Of a DNA stretch of 64,000 bases, positions 41,308 to 49,506 are shown piece after piece. Both the position numbers and the translations under genes were made by a program. Within the stretch, counting starts at the first letter, position 1, and each line of letters opens with the position of its first letter. The DNA lies in the NCBI GenBank assembly GCA_023241745.1, contig JALQCY010000003.1:767426-831425 (forward strand). The letters run 5' to 3'. The stretch comes from Isoptericola peretonis (GTDB taxonomy: Bacteria; Actinomycetota; Actinomycetes; Actinomycetales; Cellulomonadaceae). The notes under the pieces were generated by a model, which was not told the origin of the DNA, ran no database searches, and was given only the letters and a program-made list of their open reading frames with translations.

Positions 41308-42363
41308 TCACGACGTGCGGTGCGTGGGGCGCGCGTCGCCGGGTCCGAGGATGCGCCAGGGGACGGGTTCGACGGAAGCCCCGGGGTGGAGCGCGGCTCG
41401 AGCACAGAGCCGGCCCTGCTCGCGGAGCGGGTTGGTGACGGTGATGATCTGGGCCGAGAGCGCTTCGGCCGAGGCGTCCCAACCGGCGAGCAGCGCGGTC
41501 CGGCCGAGGTGGTCCAGCGCGGACCGTGCCCCGAGGGCGAGCTCGTCGCTCATGGCGAGGACGACGGGGGACGCGCCGAGGGGGACGCGCTGGAGCAGGT
41601 CGCGCATCGCGGTGTCCGCCTCGGCGCGTCGGTTGCGACCGACCACGGCGACGGGTGTCGTGCCCCAGTCGCGCCCTGTACTGGTGACGGCGTCGGCGTA
41701 CCCGGCCAGCCGCGCTCGGGTGACGGGGAACGCGACCGGGCGATCCGACAGCGCACCGCCGTCCGTGATGGCGGGGATCCGCCGCTTGTCGAGGGGGAAG
41801 CTGATGACGACCGGGAAGCTCCCGTGGTCGAGAGCTGTCCCGGCGAGCGCACGTGCGGCGGCGCGCTCGTCCTGACCGATTCGGGTGATGCCGGCCGACT
41901 CCGGTCCGCCCTGGATGCTCGCGGGCCGCCCGCTGCGGGCGACCGAGTCGAGCACGGGGTCGTCGTCGGTGGTGGTCCACAGGACGTAGGCGTCGACTGC
42001 GGCGGCCAGGACGCGGTCGGTGTCCGAAGCGTCGCCGTGCGTGGGGATCAGCACCATCCCCATGCCTTCCTCGACGCAGACGTCGGCCACACCGGCGAGG
42101 AACGTCGTGGCTTGGGGGTCGTCGAAGGCGTACGACAGGTGCTCGCCGAGCACGACGCCGATCTGTCCGGTGCGCCCCGAACGCAGTGCCCGTGCCGTGG
42201 AGTCGGGCCGGTAGCCCAGTCGTTCCGCCGCAGCCAGCACCTTTGCCCTCGTCGTCTCCGCGACCCGCTCGGGCCGATTGAAGGTGTAGGACACGGTCAT
42301 GGCCCCGACCCCGGCCTCGGCCGCGACGTCCTTGACGGTCGGTCGCCTTCGAGAGGTTGGCAT
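41308..42363 (-). CDS. LacI family transcriptional regulator
   Basis: This 351-residue protein has the LacI HTH: PTVKDVAAEAGVGAMTVSYT followed by FNRPERVAETTRAKVLAAAE and the hinge region LGYRPDSTARALRSGRTGQI. A periplasmic-binding-protein-like domain follows, ending before DARPTHRTS. It is divergent from the MFS transporter at 42399, with 35 bp between the starts and a palindrome GTAACGTTAC in between, so it very likely represses that transporter and itself. The effector is unknown. Codon bias is slightly weaker than in the flanking loci. Confidence 0.9.
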   Translation of the reverse strand: MPTSRRRPTVKDVAAEAGVGAMTVSYTFNRPERVAETTRAKVLAAAERLGYRPDSTARALRSGRTGQIGVVLGEHLSYAFDDPQATTFLAGVADVCVEEGMGMVLIPTHGDASDTDRVLAAAVDAYVLWTTTDDDPVLDSVARSGRPASIQGGPESAGITRIGQDERAAARALAGTALDHGSFPVVISFPLDKRRIPAITDGGALSDRPVAFPVTRARLAGYADAVTSTGRDWGTTPVAVVGRNRRAEADTAMRDLLQRVPLGASPVVLAMSDELALGARSALDHLGRTALLAGWDASAEALSAQIITVTNPLREQGRLCARAALHPGASVEPVPWRILGPGDARPTHRTS

Positions 42364-42375
42364 GCCTCCAGTCTA

Positions 42376-42391
42376 TGCGTAACGTTACACA
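42376..42391. promoter_or_regulatory. LacI-type operator in a 35-bp divergent gap
   Basis: TGCGTAACGTTACACA is a near-perfect palindrome (one mismatched pair) with the central CG typical of LacI-family sites. It ends 7 bp before the ATG of the MFS gene and starts 13 bp from the LacI start. Binding would block both promoters. Confidence 0.7.
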
Positions 42392-42398
42392 TGTGTCC

Positions 42399-43610
42399 AT
42401 GCCCAGCCCGCACGCTCTCCCTCGTCGACGGGCGCGGTCCGCGCTCGCACCAGCTGCGTACGCCGCGTTCGGAGCCTTCGGCGTCTTCTGGGGCGCCTGG
42501 GGTGCCGCTCTCCCGGCGATCCGGGCACAGGCCGGCCTGAGCGAGGGCCAGCTCGGTACGGCGCTGCTGTTCGTCGGCGTCGGCGCTCTGCCCGCGATGT
42601 CCGTCACCGGAAGGCTGCTCGACCGCCTCGGGCTGAGGACCACCGGCGTCCTGCTGGCGCTGCTGGGCGGCGCCGGCGTCGCCGTCGGGCTCTGGGCGCG
42701 TGACGGCGTCTCGGCGATCGCGTGCATCCTCGTCGTCGGCGCTGCCTCCGGGGCGGCCGACGTCGCGATCAACACGCTCGCCGGACACGCAGAGCATCAC
42801 GACGGACAGCCTGTGCTCACCCGCGCCCACGGCGCCTTCTCCCTCGCGGTGGTCGCCTCCAGCCTCGGCACCGGAGCACTCCTCTCCCGAGCGCTGACGC
42901 TGCCGGTGGTCCTCGCCGTGGTCGCTCTCGCCGTCGTGGTGCTCGCCGGCGCAGCCGGGATCCTCACCGGTCCCCCGCGCAGCGTGCCTGCCGCGGGGGC
43001 CGCTGACTCGACCGGTGCCGTGCGGCCGCGCGCGCTCGGGGCGCGGGCCGTCGTCGCTCTCGTCGTGCTCGGCTCGGTCGGTGCGCTGGCCCTCGCGACC
43101 GAGAATGCCCACCAGAGCTGGGGAGCGGTCCTGCTCACCGACGTGTTCGCGGCCTCGCCGGGCATGGCCGCGCTCGCCCCGGCGGCCTTCGCCGGCGCTG
43201 CCGCGCTCGCCCGCCTGACCTTGGCCCCGCTCTCACGGAGCCACCCGGTCGCGCTGCTGCTGCTCGGCGGCACGGTCGCCGGCGGCGGGAGCGTCCTGCT
43301 CGCCCTCGCACCCGGCATCCCTGCCGCCCTGGCGGGGCTGGCCATCGCCGCCGCCGGGACCGCGACGCTGTTCCCCACCCTGCTCAGCCACAGCCTGCGC
43401 GAGGTCGCCCCCCATCAACGCGGTCGCGCCACCTCGACCATCACGGCCACCGCCTACCTCGGCTTCCTCCTCGGGCCGGCGTACGTCGGCCTTGTCGCCG
43501 GGGCCGTCGATCTCCGTGCCGCCATCCTCGGCGTGGCAGCCGTCGCGCTCGTCTTCGTCGCCACGGCTGCTCCGGCCAGCCGGTGGGGACGCCGCACGCT
43601 CGACCGGTGA
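42399..43610 (+). CDS. MFS transporter (YbjJ-like)
   Basis: This 403-residue protein has 12 predicted helices and begins with the family's FGVFWGAWGAALPAIRAQAG segment and LSEGQLGTALLFVGVGALPA. It also has GAASGAADVAINTLAG and HGAFSLAVVASSLG. Export or import of a small metabolite is expected, but the substrate is unknown. I chose ATG 42399 because the operator lies just upstream; GTG 42393 is possible. No Shine-Dalgarno is visible, so the transcript may be leaderless. It is probably repressed by the divergent LacI protein. Confidence 0.85.
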   Translation: MPSPHALPRRRARSALAPAAYAAFGAFGVFWGAWGAALPAIRAQAGLSEGQLGTALLFVGVGALPAMSVTGRLLDRLGLRTTGVLLALLGGAGVAVGLWARDGVSAIACILVVGAASGAADVAINTLAGHAEHHDGQPVLTRAHGAFSLAVVASSLGTGALLSRALTLPVVLAVVALAVVVLAGAAGILTGPPRSVPAAGAADSTGAVRPRALGARAVVALVVLGSVGALALATENAHQSWGAVLLTDVFAASPGMAALAPAAFAGAAALARLTLAPLSRSHPVALLLLGGTVAGGGSVLLALAPGIPAALAGLAIAAAGTATLFPTLLSHSLREVAPHQRGRATSTITATAYLGFLLGPAYVGLVAGAVDLRAAILGVAAVALVFVATAAPASRWGRRTLDR

Positions 43611-43645
43611 CTCCGGCCGATCCGGAGAGTCCAGCGAGCATGCAT

Positions 43646-44212
43646 TCAGTGCCTGGTCTCGTACCTGGTCAGGAGTGCGCCGCCGGGGAACGTCCGGGTC
43701 TCCGTCAGGTTCAGGTTCACCCAGCTGTCCAGAGCCGGGAAGCACGGCGTGCCACCGCCTACCAGGACCGGGTGGGTGACGATCGCGTACTCGTCGATCA
43801 GCCCGGCCCTCATGGCCGCCGCGGCGAGGGTGGCGCCGCCGACGTCCAGGGGGCCGCCGTCCTCGGCCTTGAGCCGGGCGATCTCGGTGGCGGCGTCGCC
43901 GGTGGTGACCAGGCGGGCGTTCCAGTCGACCGCGATGGCCGTCGAGGAGAACACCACCTTCGGCACGTCCCGCCAGCGGCCGGCGAACTCGATCTGCGCC
44001 GGTGTGGCACCAGGCCGCTGGTCGGCGGTCGGCCAGGCGGAACTCATCGTCTCCCACAGCCTGCGCCCGTACAGCGTCAGGCCCGTCGTCTCGACCCGGT
44101 CGGACCACCACTGGAACAGCTCGTCGCTCGGAACGCCCCAGCCGATGTCGTCGCCGGGCGCCGCGATGTAGCCGTCCAGGCTCAGGTTCATGCCGAAGGT
44201 CAGTTTTCGCAT
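43646..44212 (-). CDS. RibD C-terminal / dihydrofolate reductase-like protein (third copy)
   Basis: This 188-residue protein begins MRKLTFGMNLSLDGYIAAPG, with the NLSLDGYIA signature of this family, then LYGRRLWETM, KVVFSSTA and GGATLAAAAMRAGLIDEYAI, ending PGGALLTRYE. It is probably an NADPH-dependent reductase of unknown substrate. It is convergent with the MFS gene, and an unrelated membrane protein gene lies upstream. It is clearly different from the copies at 2213 and 8806, so the family has several independent members in this genome. Confidence 0.85.
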   Translation of the reverse strand: MRKLTFGMNLSLDGYIAAPGDDIGWGVPSDELFQWWSDRVETTGLTLYGRRLWETMSSAWPTADQRPGATPAQIEFAGRWRDVPKVVFSSTAIAVDWNARLVTTGDAATEIARLKAEDGGPLDVGGATLAAAAMRAGLIDEYAIVTHPVLVGGGTPCFPALDSWVNLNLTETRTFPGGALLTRYETRH

Positions 44213-44255
44213 GGTGTCAGGCCTCTCATCAGTGGGTGTTCGGGCGGTTCACAGA

Positions 44256-44849
44256 TCAGCGAAGGACTGCGAGGGCGATGCAGCCCAGGCCGAGCAGGAC
44301 GTCGAAGTAGAGGCACGCCTCCGCCATCGACCGCGGCACGACCTCGTTGCGCCGGTGATGGATGACGTCCCACACGGCGTGGCCGGCGAGTGCCAGCCCG
44401 GCGACCCACAGCCCGACGCGGGGGTCGATAGCGAGTGCCGTCACGGCGACGGCTCCGAAGCCGAGAAGCGCGGTCGCCTGGGTGAGCGTCGGACGTGCCG
44501 CCCCGCGGGCCACGCCGATCCACAAGAGCGCCAGCGCCGTGATCCCCACGCCCGCCCACCAGGCGAGCCCCACGAGCTCGCTCGCGAGCACGACGAGCGA
44601 GGCGGCGAGGATGCTTACCCACGCGATCCAGGGCCGCCCGAAGGCCGCCGCGGCCAGGTAGCACAGCGCGGCGGCGCTCACACCGATGGCCAGGGTGGTG
44701 CGGTCGGCCGCACCGGTCGAGAGCAGCAGGACGGCGACGGCCACCCCCAGGGCGGCCGGCCAGCGGCTCAGGAGGTTGCGCGCGGCCGTGGCCGGCTCTG
44801 TCGTCGCGCCGGCTCCGGCGCTCGGACGGGCGGTGTGGTGCGTGCTCAT
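44256..44849 (-). CDS. Polytopic membrane protein of unknown function
   Basis: This 197-residue protein has a polar N-terminal tail (about 30 residues) and about six hydrophobic segments, beginning WPAALGVAVAVLLLSTGA and ending ACLYFDVLLGLGCIALAVL. A conserved-looking HAVWDVIHHRRNEVVPRSMA loop with two His pairs precedes the last helix and recalls small uncharacterised membrane families. ATG at 44849 follows GAGAGGGGACGCG. It is divergent from the GlxA-like regulator, which may control it. Confidence 0.7.
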   Translation of the reverse strand: MSTHHTARPSAGAGATTEPATAARNLLSRWPAALGVAVAVLLLSTGAADRTTLAIGVSAAALCYLAAAAFGRPWIAWVSILAASLVVLASELVGLAWWAGVGITALALLWIGVARGAARPTLTQATALLGFGAVAVTALAIDPRVGLWVAGLALAGHAVWDVIHHRRNEVVPRSMAEACLYFDVLLGLGCIALAVLR

Positions 44850-45000
44850 CGCGTCCCCTCTCGGCGAGCGAGGTGCGCCCGGACTCCAGCGACCTCGTCT
44901 GACGACAAGCGTCCCTCCGGGACCCGGTACGCCCCCGGGGTATGGTGAGAGGCGTCCGGATTCTTGGACCGGACGTCGCGAATCCGGGGGTGGACGACTC

Positions 45001-45993
45001 ATGGCGGAGAGACTGGTCGCCGTCGTCGGCTACGCCGGCGCAGAGCTTCTCGACATCGCGTGCGTGACCTCGACGCTGGCCCTGGCGACGCGCGCCGGAG
45101 CCCGGCCGGGGTACCGGGTCGTCCTGCTCACCCCGGCGGGGGATCCCGTGGCGTGCGACTCCGGCCTGGCGCTGGCGAGCCAAGGCTCCTTGCAGCGCTG
45201 GGTCGAGCCCGTCGACACGGTCGTCGTGACGGGAGGGCTCGGCCACGAGGAGGCCGGCGCCGATCCGCTCGTCGTCACGCACGTCCGCCGTATCGCCGCG
45301 CTGAGCCGAAGGGTCGCGTCCGTCTGCACCGGGGCGACGGTCCTCGCCGCCGCCGGTCTCCTCGACGGTCGCCGCGCGACCACGCACTGGCGCTACGCGG
45401 ACCGGCTCGCCGAGGACTACCCGTCCGTGCGCGTCGACCCGGCACCCATCTATGTCCGGGACGACAACGTGTACACGTCCGCCGGGGTGACCAGCGCGCT
45501 CGACCTCACGCTCGCGCTCGTCGAGGAGGACAACGGGCCGGAGCTCGCCCGTCGGGTGGCCCGCGCGCTCGTGACCTACCTCCAGCGCCCAGGCAACCAG
45601 GCGCAGATGAGCGTGTTCACCGCTGCCCCCCAGGTCCGCGAGGCCTGCGTCCGGGCCGTGGTCGACCTCGTCGCCACGCGGCTGGACGCCGACCTCTCGC
45701 TGCCCGCCCTCGCTGCTCACGCCGGCGTGAGCCCTCGGCAGCTCACGCGGCTCTTCGTGCGGCACACCGGTCGTACGCCGGCGCGCTACGTGCGGCGGGC
45801 CCGGACCGAGGCGGCTGCTCAGCTGCTCGCGTCGACCGACCGGACCATGAGCGCGGTCGCGCACGACTGCGGCCTCGGCTCCGCGGAGGCGCTACGGCAG
45901 GCGTTCACCGCGGAGTACGGTCTCGCGCCGTCGCAGTACCGCGCCGCTCATCGCCGCGCTGCAGCCGTCTCGCCCGGGGTCTCGCCCGCGTAG
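45001..45993 (+). CDS. GlxA family AraC-type transcriptional regulator (DJ-1/PfpI + HTH)
   Basis: This 330-residue regulator has an N-terminal DJ-1/PfpI-like domain (VVGYAGAELLDIACVTSTLA, the SVCTGATVLAAAGLLDGRRA nucleophile elbow with its cysteine, TTHWRYADRLAE) and a C-terminal AraC HTH (DLSLPALAAHAGVSPRQLTR, GRTPARYVRRARTEAA, LASTDRTMSAVAHDCGLGS). ATG at 45001 is the natural start. It is divergent from the membrane protein at 44849. GlxA-type regulators usually control nearby isocyanide-, amine- or redox-related genes, but the target here is unknown. A hairpin follows the stop. Confidence 0.88.
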   Translation: MAERLVAVVGYAGAELLDIACVTSTLALATRAGARPGYRVVLLTPAGDPVACDSGLALASQGSLQRWVEPVDTVVVTGGLGHEEAGADPLVVTHVRRIAALSRRVASVCTGATVLAAAGLLDGRRATTHWRYADRLAEDYPSVRVDPAPIYVRDDNVYTSAGVTSALDLTLALVEEDNGPELARRVARALVTYLQRPGNQAQMSVFTAAPQVREACVRAVVDLVATRLDADLSLPALAAHAGVSPRQLTRLFVRHTGRTPARYVRRARTEAAAQLLASTDRTMSAVAHDCGLGSAEALRQAFTAEYGLAPSQYRAAHRRAAAVSPGVSPA

Positions 45994-45998
45994 CCGGC

Positions 45999-46017
45999 GG
46001 CTGGCGCGAAGCCAGCC
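45999..46017 (+). terminator. Hairpin terminator after the GlxA-like gene
   Basis: GGCTGGC-gcgaa-GCCAGCC forms a perfect 7-bp stem with a 5-base loop, 5 bp after the stop codon at 45993. The convergent GntR gene ends 75 bp further on. Confidence 0.55.
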
Positions 46018-46091
46018 TCTCGCGCCGGGTTCGGTGCGCCGGGCGGGAAGGCCCCGGTGAGCGGCGTGCCGCGCGACGCCTCCGGGCGACG

Positions 46092-46790
46092 TCAGTCCTC
46101 GGTGACCTCGGGACCGGGCAGGGTCTCCTCGACGTCGAGGAGGTGCGCGGCCATGCGGACGCGCGCCGCCTCGGCGTCGCCGGCGGCGAGGGCACGCCAG
46201 ACCGCCTCGTGGTCGCGCTGGGTACGCGCCTCGGCGCCCTCCTCGTGCAGGCCCCGCCAGAGGCGCTCGCGCGCTGTGCGCCCGGCGATCGCCTCGACGA
46301 GCGCGGTGATCACCGGGTTGCCGCCCTGGTCGGCGACGATGCGGTGGAACGCGGTGTCCGCCTCGATGAAGGCGGCATGGTCCACCGGTTCCTGCGCGAG
46401 AGTGCGTGCCGCCTGCTCGAGGACGGCGAGGGCCTGCTCCAGCGCCTCGGGGGTGATGCGGTGGGCGGCGAGCCCGGCGGCCTCGGTCTCGAGCACGCGG
46501 CGGACGGCGTGGAAGGGGCGGGCGCTCGTGTCGCCGTGCAGGTCCACGACGAACTGCAGCGACGACATGAGCCGCGCGGGGTCGAGGCTGGTCACGTACG
46601 TCCCGTCGCCCTGGCGGGTGTCGAGCACGCCGAGCACGGTGAGCGCGCGCACCCCCTCGCGCAGCGACCCGCGGGAGACGCCGAGCCGCTCCGCGAGGTC
46701 CTTCTCCACGGGGAGCCGGTCGCCGGGGCCGAGCTCGCCGCCGGTGATCATGCGGCGGACGCCGTCGACGACCTCATCGGTGCGGGACAT
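46092..46790 (-). CDS. FadR-type GntR family regulator
   Basis: This 232-residue protein has an N-terminal winged helix (LGPGDRLPVEKDLAERLGVS, RGSLREGVRALTVLGVLDTR, GDGTYV) and an FCD ligand-binding domain with ETEAAGLAAHRIT and FHRIVADQGGNPVI. The FCD domain usually binds a metal and an acidic sugar or organic acid, which would suit a regulator of fuconate metabolism, but the fuconate dehydratase gene is 1.2 kb away and other genes lie between. It is divergent from the NTF2-like gene. Target unknown. Confidence 0.88.
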   Translation of the reverse strand: MSRTDEVVDGVRRMITGGELGPGDRLPVEKDLAERLGVSRGSLREGVRALTVLGVLDTRQGDGTYVTSLDPARLMSSLQFVVDLHGDTSARPFHAVRRVLETEAAGLAAHRITPEALEQALAVLEQAARTLAQEPVDHAAFIEADTAFHRIVADQGGNPVITALVEAIAGRTARERLWRGLHEEGAEARTQRDHEAVWRALAAGDAEAARVRMAAHLLDVEETLPGPEVTED

Positions 46791-46900
46791 GCCCAGGATT
46801 ATTGCCCAGATCGCGCTGAAGCCGCACCGATTCCTCCGATGAATCCGCGGACCGGGCGGTCGGCCTGCGCGTCGCCGGCCGGGTTCCTAGCCTGGGGGCC

Positions 46901-47266
46901 ATGACGAACCTGTCGCTCGATCGCCTGGTGACCCTGGAGCACGAGGGGTGGGAAGCGTTGTGCGAGGGCCGCGGCGGCGCGTTCTACGGCGCCCTCATGA
47001 CGCCCGGCGCGCTCATGGTGCTCGTCGACGGCTCGGTGCTCGACCGCGACGCCGTCGTCGCCTCGCTCGACGAGGCCCCGCCGTGGGACTCGTACGAGCT
47101 GCACGACGAGCGCCGCGTCGGCCTGGGCGAGGACGCCGCGGCGCTCGTGTACCGCGCCCGTGCGGTGCGCGACGGTGCCGCGCCGTTCGTGGCGCTCATG
47201 ACGAGCACCTACGTCGTCGTCGACGGCGAACCGCGCCTGGCCCTGTACCAGCAGACGACGCTGTGA
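46901..47266 (+). CDS. NTF2-like / SnoaL-type (DUF4440) protein
   Basis: This 121-residue protein has the alpha+beta cone fold signature: LVTLEHEGWEALCEGRGGAF, the MLVLVDGSVLDRD-type turn (here MVLVDGSVLDRDAV), and the C-terminal strands AALVYRARAV, FVALMTSTYVVVDGEPRLAL and YQQT. Members bind small ligands or are orphan enzymes. The gene ends inside the left arm of a perfect 28-bp inverted repeat; its TGA is at 47264-47266. Confidence 0.75.
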   Translation: MTNLSLDRLVTLEHEGWEALCEGRGGAFYGALMTPGALMVLVDGSVLDRDAVVASLDEAPPWDSYELHDERRVGLGEDAAALVYRARAVRDGAAPFVALMTSTYVVVDGEPRLALYQQTTL

Positions 47267-47320
47267 GCGCGATTTCGGGGACTATTCGTGGGCGAATAGT
47301 CCCCGAAATCGCGCTCACAG
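47261..47320. repeat. Perfect 28-bp inverted repeat with 4-base loop between convergent genes
   Basis: Arms at 47261-47288 and 47293-47320 are exact complements over 28 bp, loop TGGG (47289-47292). The left arm includes the stop codon of the NTF2-like gene; the sodA stop lies 13 bp beyond the right arm. It can act as a bidirectional terminator, but the perfection, the length and the AT-rich centre (ACTATTCG) are unusual for an ordinary terminator and recall mobile palindromic elements. Confidence 0.85.
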
Positions 47321-47332
47321 CGCTGGGGCGGA

Positions 47333-47959
47333 TCAGGCGGGGAGGATCAGCCCGGCGGTCTGGGTGCGGGCGCGCTCGAGGCGGGCGGCGACGTCCTGCC
47401 AGTTCGCGATGTTCCACACGGCCTTGACGTAGTCGGCCTTGACGTTGAGGTAGTCGAGGTAGAAGGCGTGCTCCCACATGTCGAGCATGAACAGCGGGAC
47501 GATGCCGACGGGCACGTTGGCCTGCTGGTCGAAGAGCTGGAAGATCGCGAGGCGCTGGCCGATGGAGTCCCAGCCGAGCACGGCCCAGCCGGAGCCCTGG
47601 ATGCCGGTGGCGACGGCGGTGAACTGGGCCTGGAACTTCTCGAACGAGCCGAAGGTGTCCTTGACGGCCTCGGCGAGGTCGCCCTCGGGCTGGCCGCCGC
47701 CCTCGGGGGACAGGTTGTGCCAGAACACGGTGTGGTTGGTGTGGCCGCCGAGGTTGAACGCGAGGTTCTTCTCGTGCAGGTTCACCGCGGCGAGGTCGCC
47801 GGACTCGCGGGCCTCGGCGAGCTTGTCCAGGGCCGTGTTCGCGCCCGTGACGTACGCGGCGTGGTGCTTGTCGTGGTGCAGCTCCATGATCTTGCCGCTG
47901 ATGTGCGGCTCGAGGGCGCTGTAGTCGTAGGGCAGGTCGGGCAGGGTGTAGACGGACAT
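47333..47959 (-). CDS. sodA: Superoxide dismutase (Mn/Fe family)
   Basis: This 208-residue enzyme begins [20 protein letters not shown] and has [17 protein letters not shown] (metal ligand His28), [20 protein letters not shown] (His76), [11 protein letters not shown] and the [13 protein letters not shown] block with the Asp and His ligands. The Gly/Gln pattern near GGGQ fits the Mn type, though the metal cannot be fixed from sequence. I chose the ATG at 47959, after AAGGGAATCAC; nine further in-frame residues upstream are not conserved. It detoxifies superoxide in the cytoplasm and is monocistronic. Confidence 0.93.
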   Translation of the reverse strand: MSVYTLPDLPYDYSALEPHISGKIMELHHDKHHAAYVTGANTALDKLAEARESGDLAAVNLHEKNLAFNLGGHTNHTVFWHNLSPEGGGQPEGDLAEAVKDTFGSFEKFQAQFTAVATGIQGSGWAVLGWDSIGQRLAIFQLFDQQANVPVGIVPLFMLDMWEHAFYLDYLNVKADYVKAVWNIANWQDVAARLERARTQTAGLILPA

Positions 47960-48026
47960 GTGATTCCCTTCGTCGTTGCTGGTCACGCTACGACCTGAAC
48001 CCTCGTTGAGGTCAACGTGTTCCAGG

Positions 48027-49349
48027 TCACGACGCCCAGGCCGCCCCGTCCGGGAAGCGGAACTCCGCCACCGACTCCGGGCGCATCTGCGTGGAGTAGC
48101 CCGGCTCGCTCGGCACGACGTACGACACGCCCTCGCCGGCGTCCTTCACGACGCACGGGTCCGTGAAGTGCTCGTGCAGGTGGTCCACGAACTCGGTGAT
48201 GCGCCCGTCCAGCGACCCGGACACGGCGACGTAGTCGAGCACGGACACGTGCTGCACCATCTCGCACAGCCCGACGCCGCCGGCGTGCGGGCACACGGGC
48301 ACCCCGAACTTGGCGGCGAGCAGCAGCACCGCGAGGATCTCGTTGATGCTGGCGAGGCGCCCCGTGTCGAGCTGGCAGTAGTCGAGCGCGCCCGCCTGGA
48401 ACAGCTGCTTGAACATCACGCGGTTGTGGCAGTGCTCGCCCGTCGCGACGCGCACGGGCGCGACGGCCTCGCGCACGGCGGCGTGCCCGAGCACGTCGTC
48501 GGGCGAGGTGGGCTCCTCGATCCACAGCGGGTCGAACCGCTGCAGCGCGCGCACCCACTCGATGGCCTCGGGCACGTCCCATACCTGGTTCGCGTCGATC
48601 ATCAGCGTGAGGTCGGGTCCGAGCACCTCGCGGGCGATGCCGAGGCGGCGCACGTCGTCCTCCAGCCGCGCCCCGACCTTGAGCTTCACGTGGCGGTAGC
48701 CGGCGTCCACGGCCTCCTGGGTGAGGCGGCGCAGCTTGGCGTCGTCGTAGCCGAGCCAGCCGGCCGACGTCGTGTACGCGGGGTAGCCGCGACGCTCGAG
48801 GTGCGCGACGCGCTCGGCCTTGCCCGGCGCGGCGGCGCGCAGGATCTCCAGCGCCTCGTCGCGGGTGAGGGCGTCGGACAGGTAGCGCAGGTCGGCGACG
48901 TCGACCAGCTGCTCGGGCGTCAGGTCCGCGAGCAGCCGCCACAGCGGCTTGCCGGCGCGGCGTCCGGCGAGGTCCCACGCCGCGTTGAGCACCGCGGCGA
49001 GCGACAGGTGCACGACGCCCTTCTCCGGTCCGAGCCACCGCAGCTGGCTGTCGGCGGTCAGCTCGCGGTACGTGGCGCCCATGTCGCCGACGACGTCGTC
49101 CACGTCGCGCCCGACCAGGCGCTCGGCCTGGTGTCGCGCCGCCAGGGCGACGACGTCCGTGCCGCGGCCGATGGTGAACGTCAGGCCGTGGCCCGCCAGC
49201 GGCTCGCCCCGGCTGTCTGTGCCGTCGGTGCGCAGCACCACGTACACGGCCGAGTAGTCCGCGTCGGCGTTCATCGCGTCCGACCCGTCGGCCGTGCGGG
49301 AGGTCGGGAAGCGGACGTCGGTGATCTCGACATCGGTGATGGTCGGCAT
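48027..49349 (-). CDS. L-fuconate dehydratase (enolase superfamily, mandelate racemase subgroup)
   Basis: This 440-residue protein has [17 protein letters not shown] (Lys222, Lys224), the Mg2+ ligands Asp252 (MIDANQVWD), Glu278/279 (WIEEPT) and Glu305 (GEHCHN), and [15 protein letters not shown] with the catalytic His. It begins [20 protein letters not shown], which with [10 protein letters not shown] is typical of fuconate dehydratase (ENOSF1-like). It turns L-fuconate into 2-keto-3-deoxy-L-fuconate, the one step missing from the operon at 20-24 kb. ATG at 49349 has GAGG 5 bases upstream; GTG 49355 is unlikely. A perfect palindrome lies upstream at 49395. Confidence 0.9.
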   Translation of the reverse strand: MPTITDVEITDVRFPTSRTADGSDAMNADADYSAVYVVLRTDGTDSRGEPLAGHGLTFTIGRGTDVVALAARHQAERLVGRDVDDVVGDMGATYRELTADSQLRWLGPEKGVVHLSLAAVLNAAWDLAGRRAGKPLWRLLADLTPEQLVDVADLRYLSDALTRDEALEILRAAAPGKAERVAHLERRGYPAYTTSAGWLGYDDAKLRRLTQEAVDAGYRHVKLKVGARLEDDVRRLGIAREVLGPDLTLMIDANQVWDVPEAIEWVRALQRFDPLWIEEPTSPDDVLGHAAVREAVAPVRVATGEHCHNRVMFKQLFQAGALDYCQLDTGRLASINEILAVLLLAAKFGVPVCPHAGGVGLCEMVQHVSVLDYVAVSGSLDGRITEFVDHLHEHFTDPCVVKDAGEGVSYVVPSEPGYSTQMRPESVAEFRFPDGAAWAS

Positions 49350-49394
49350 GCGCACCTCTTCGTGGCGTCGAGAACTCGACAGGAAACATCAGAT

Positions 49395-49414
49395 GACTAT
49401 CGGGAACGATAGTC
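49395..49414. promoter_or_regulatory. Palindromic operator upstream of L-fuconate dehydratase
   Basis: GACTATCG-GGAA-CGATAGTC has perfect 8-bp arms and lies 46 bp before the start codon. It could be bound by a FadR-type GntR regulator (46092 or 63128) or the adjacent LacI protein (49507). Which one cannot be decided by eye. Confidence 0.6.
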
Positions 49415-49506
49415 AGGCGGGCGCCGGGAACGCAAGGAAACGCGAGATCTCCGGCGGCCAGAGATCCGAGGATTTGCGGAGAGGGCGGGTGCCGCGCCCG
49501 CTCGGC

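Noticed and set aside
47261..47320. CRISPR repeat or integron attC site
   Set aside because: There is only one palindrome, with no spacer array or integrase; a terminator or palindromic mobile repeat fits better.
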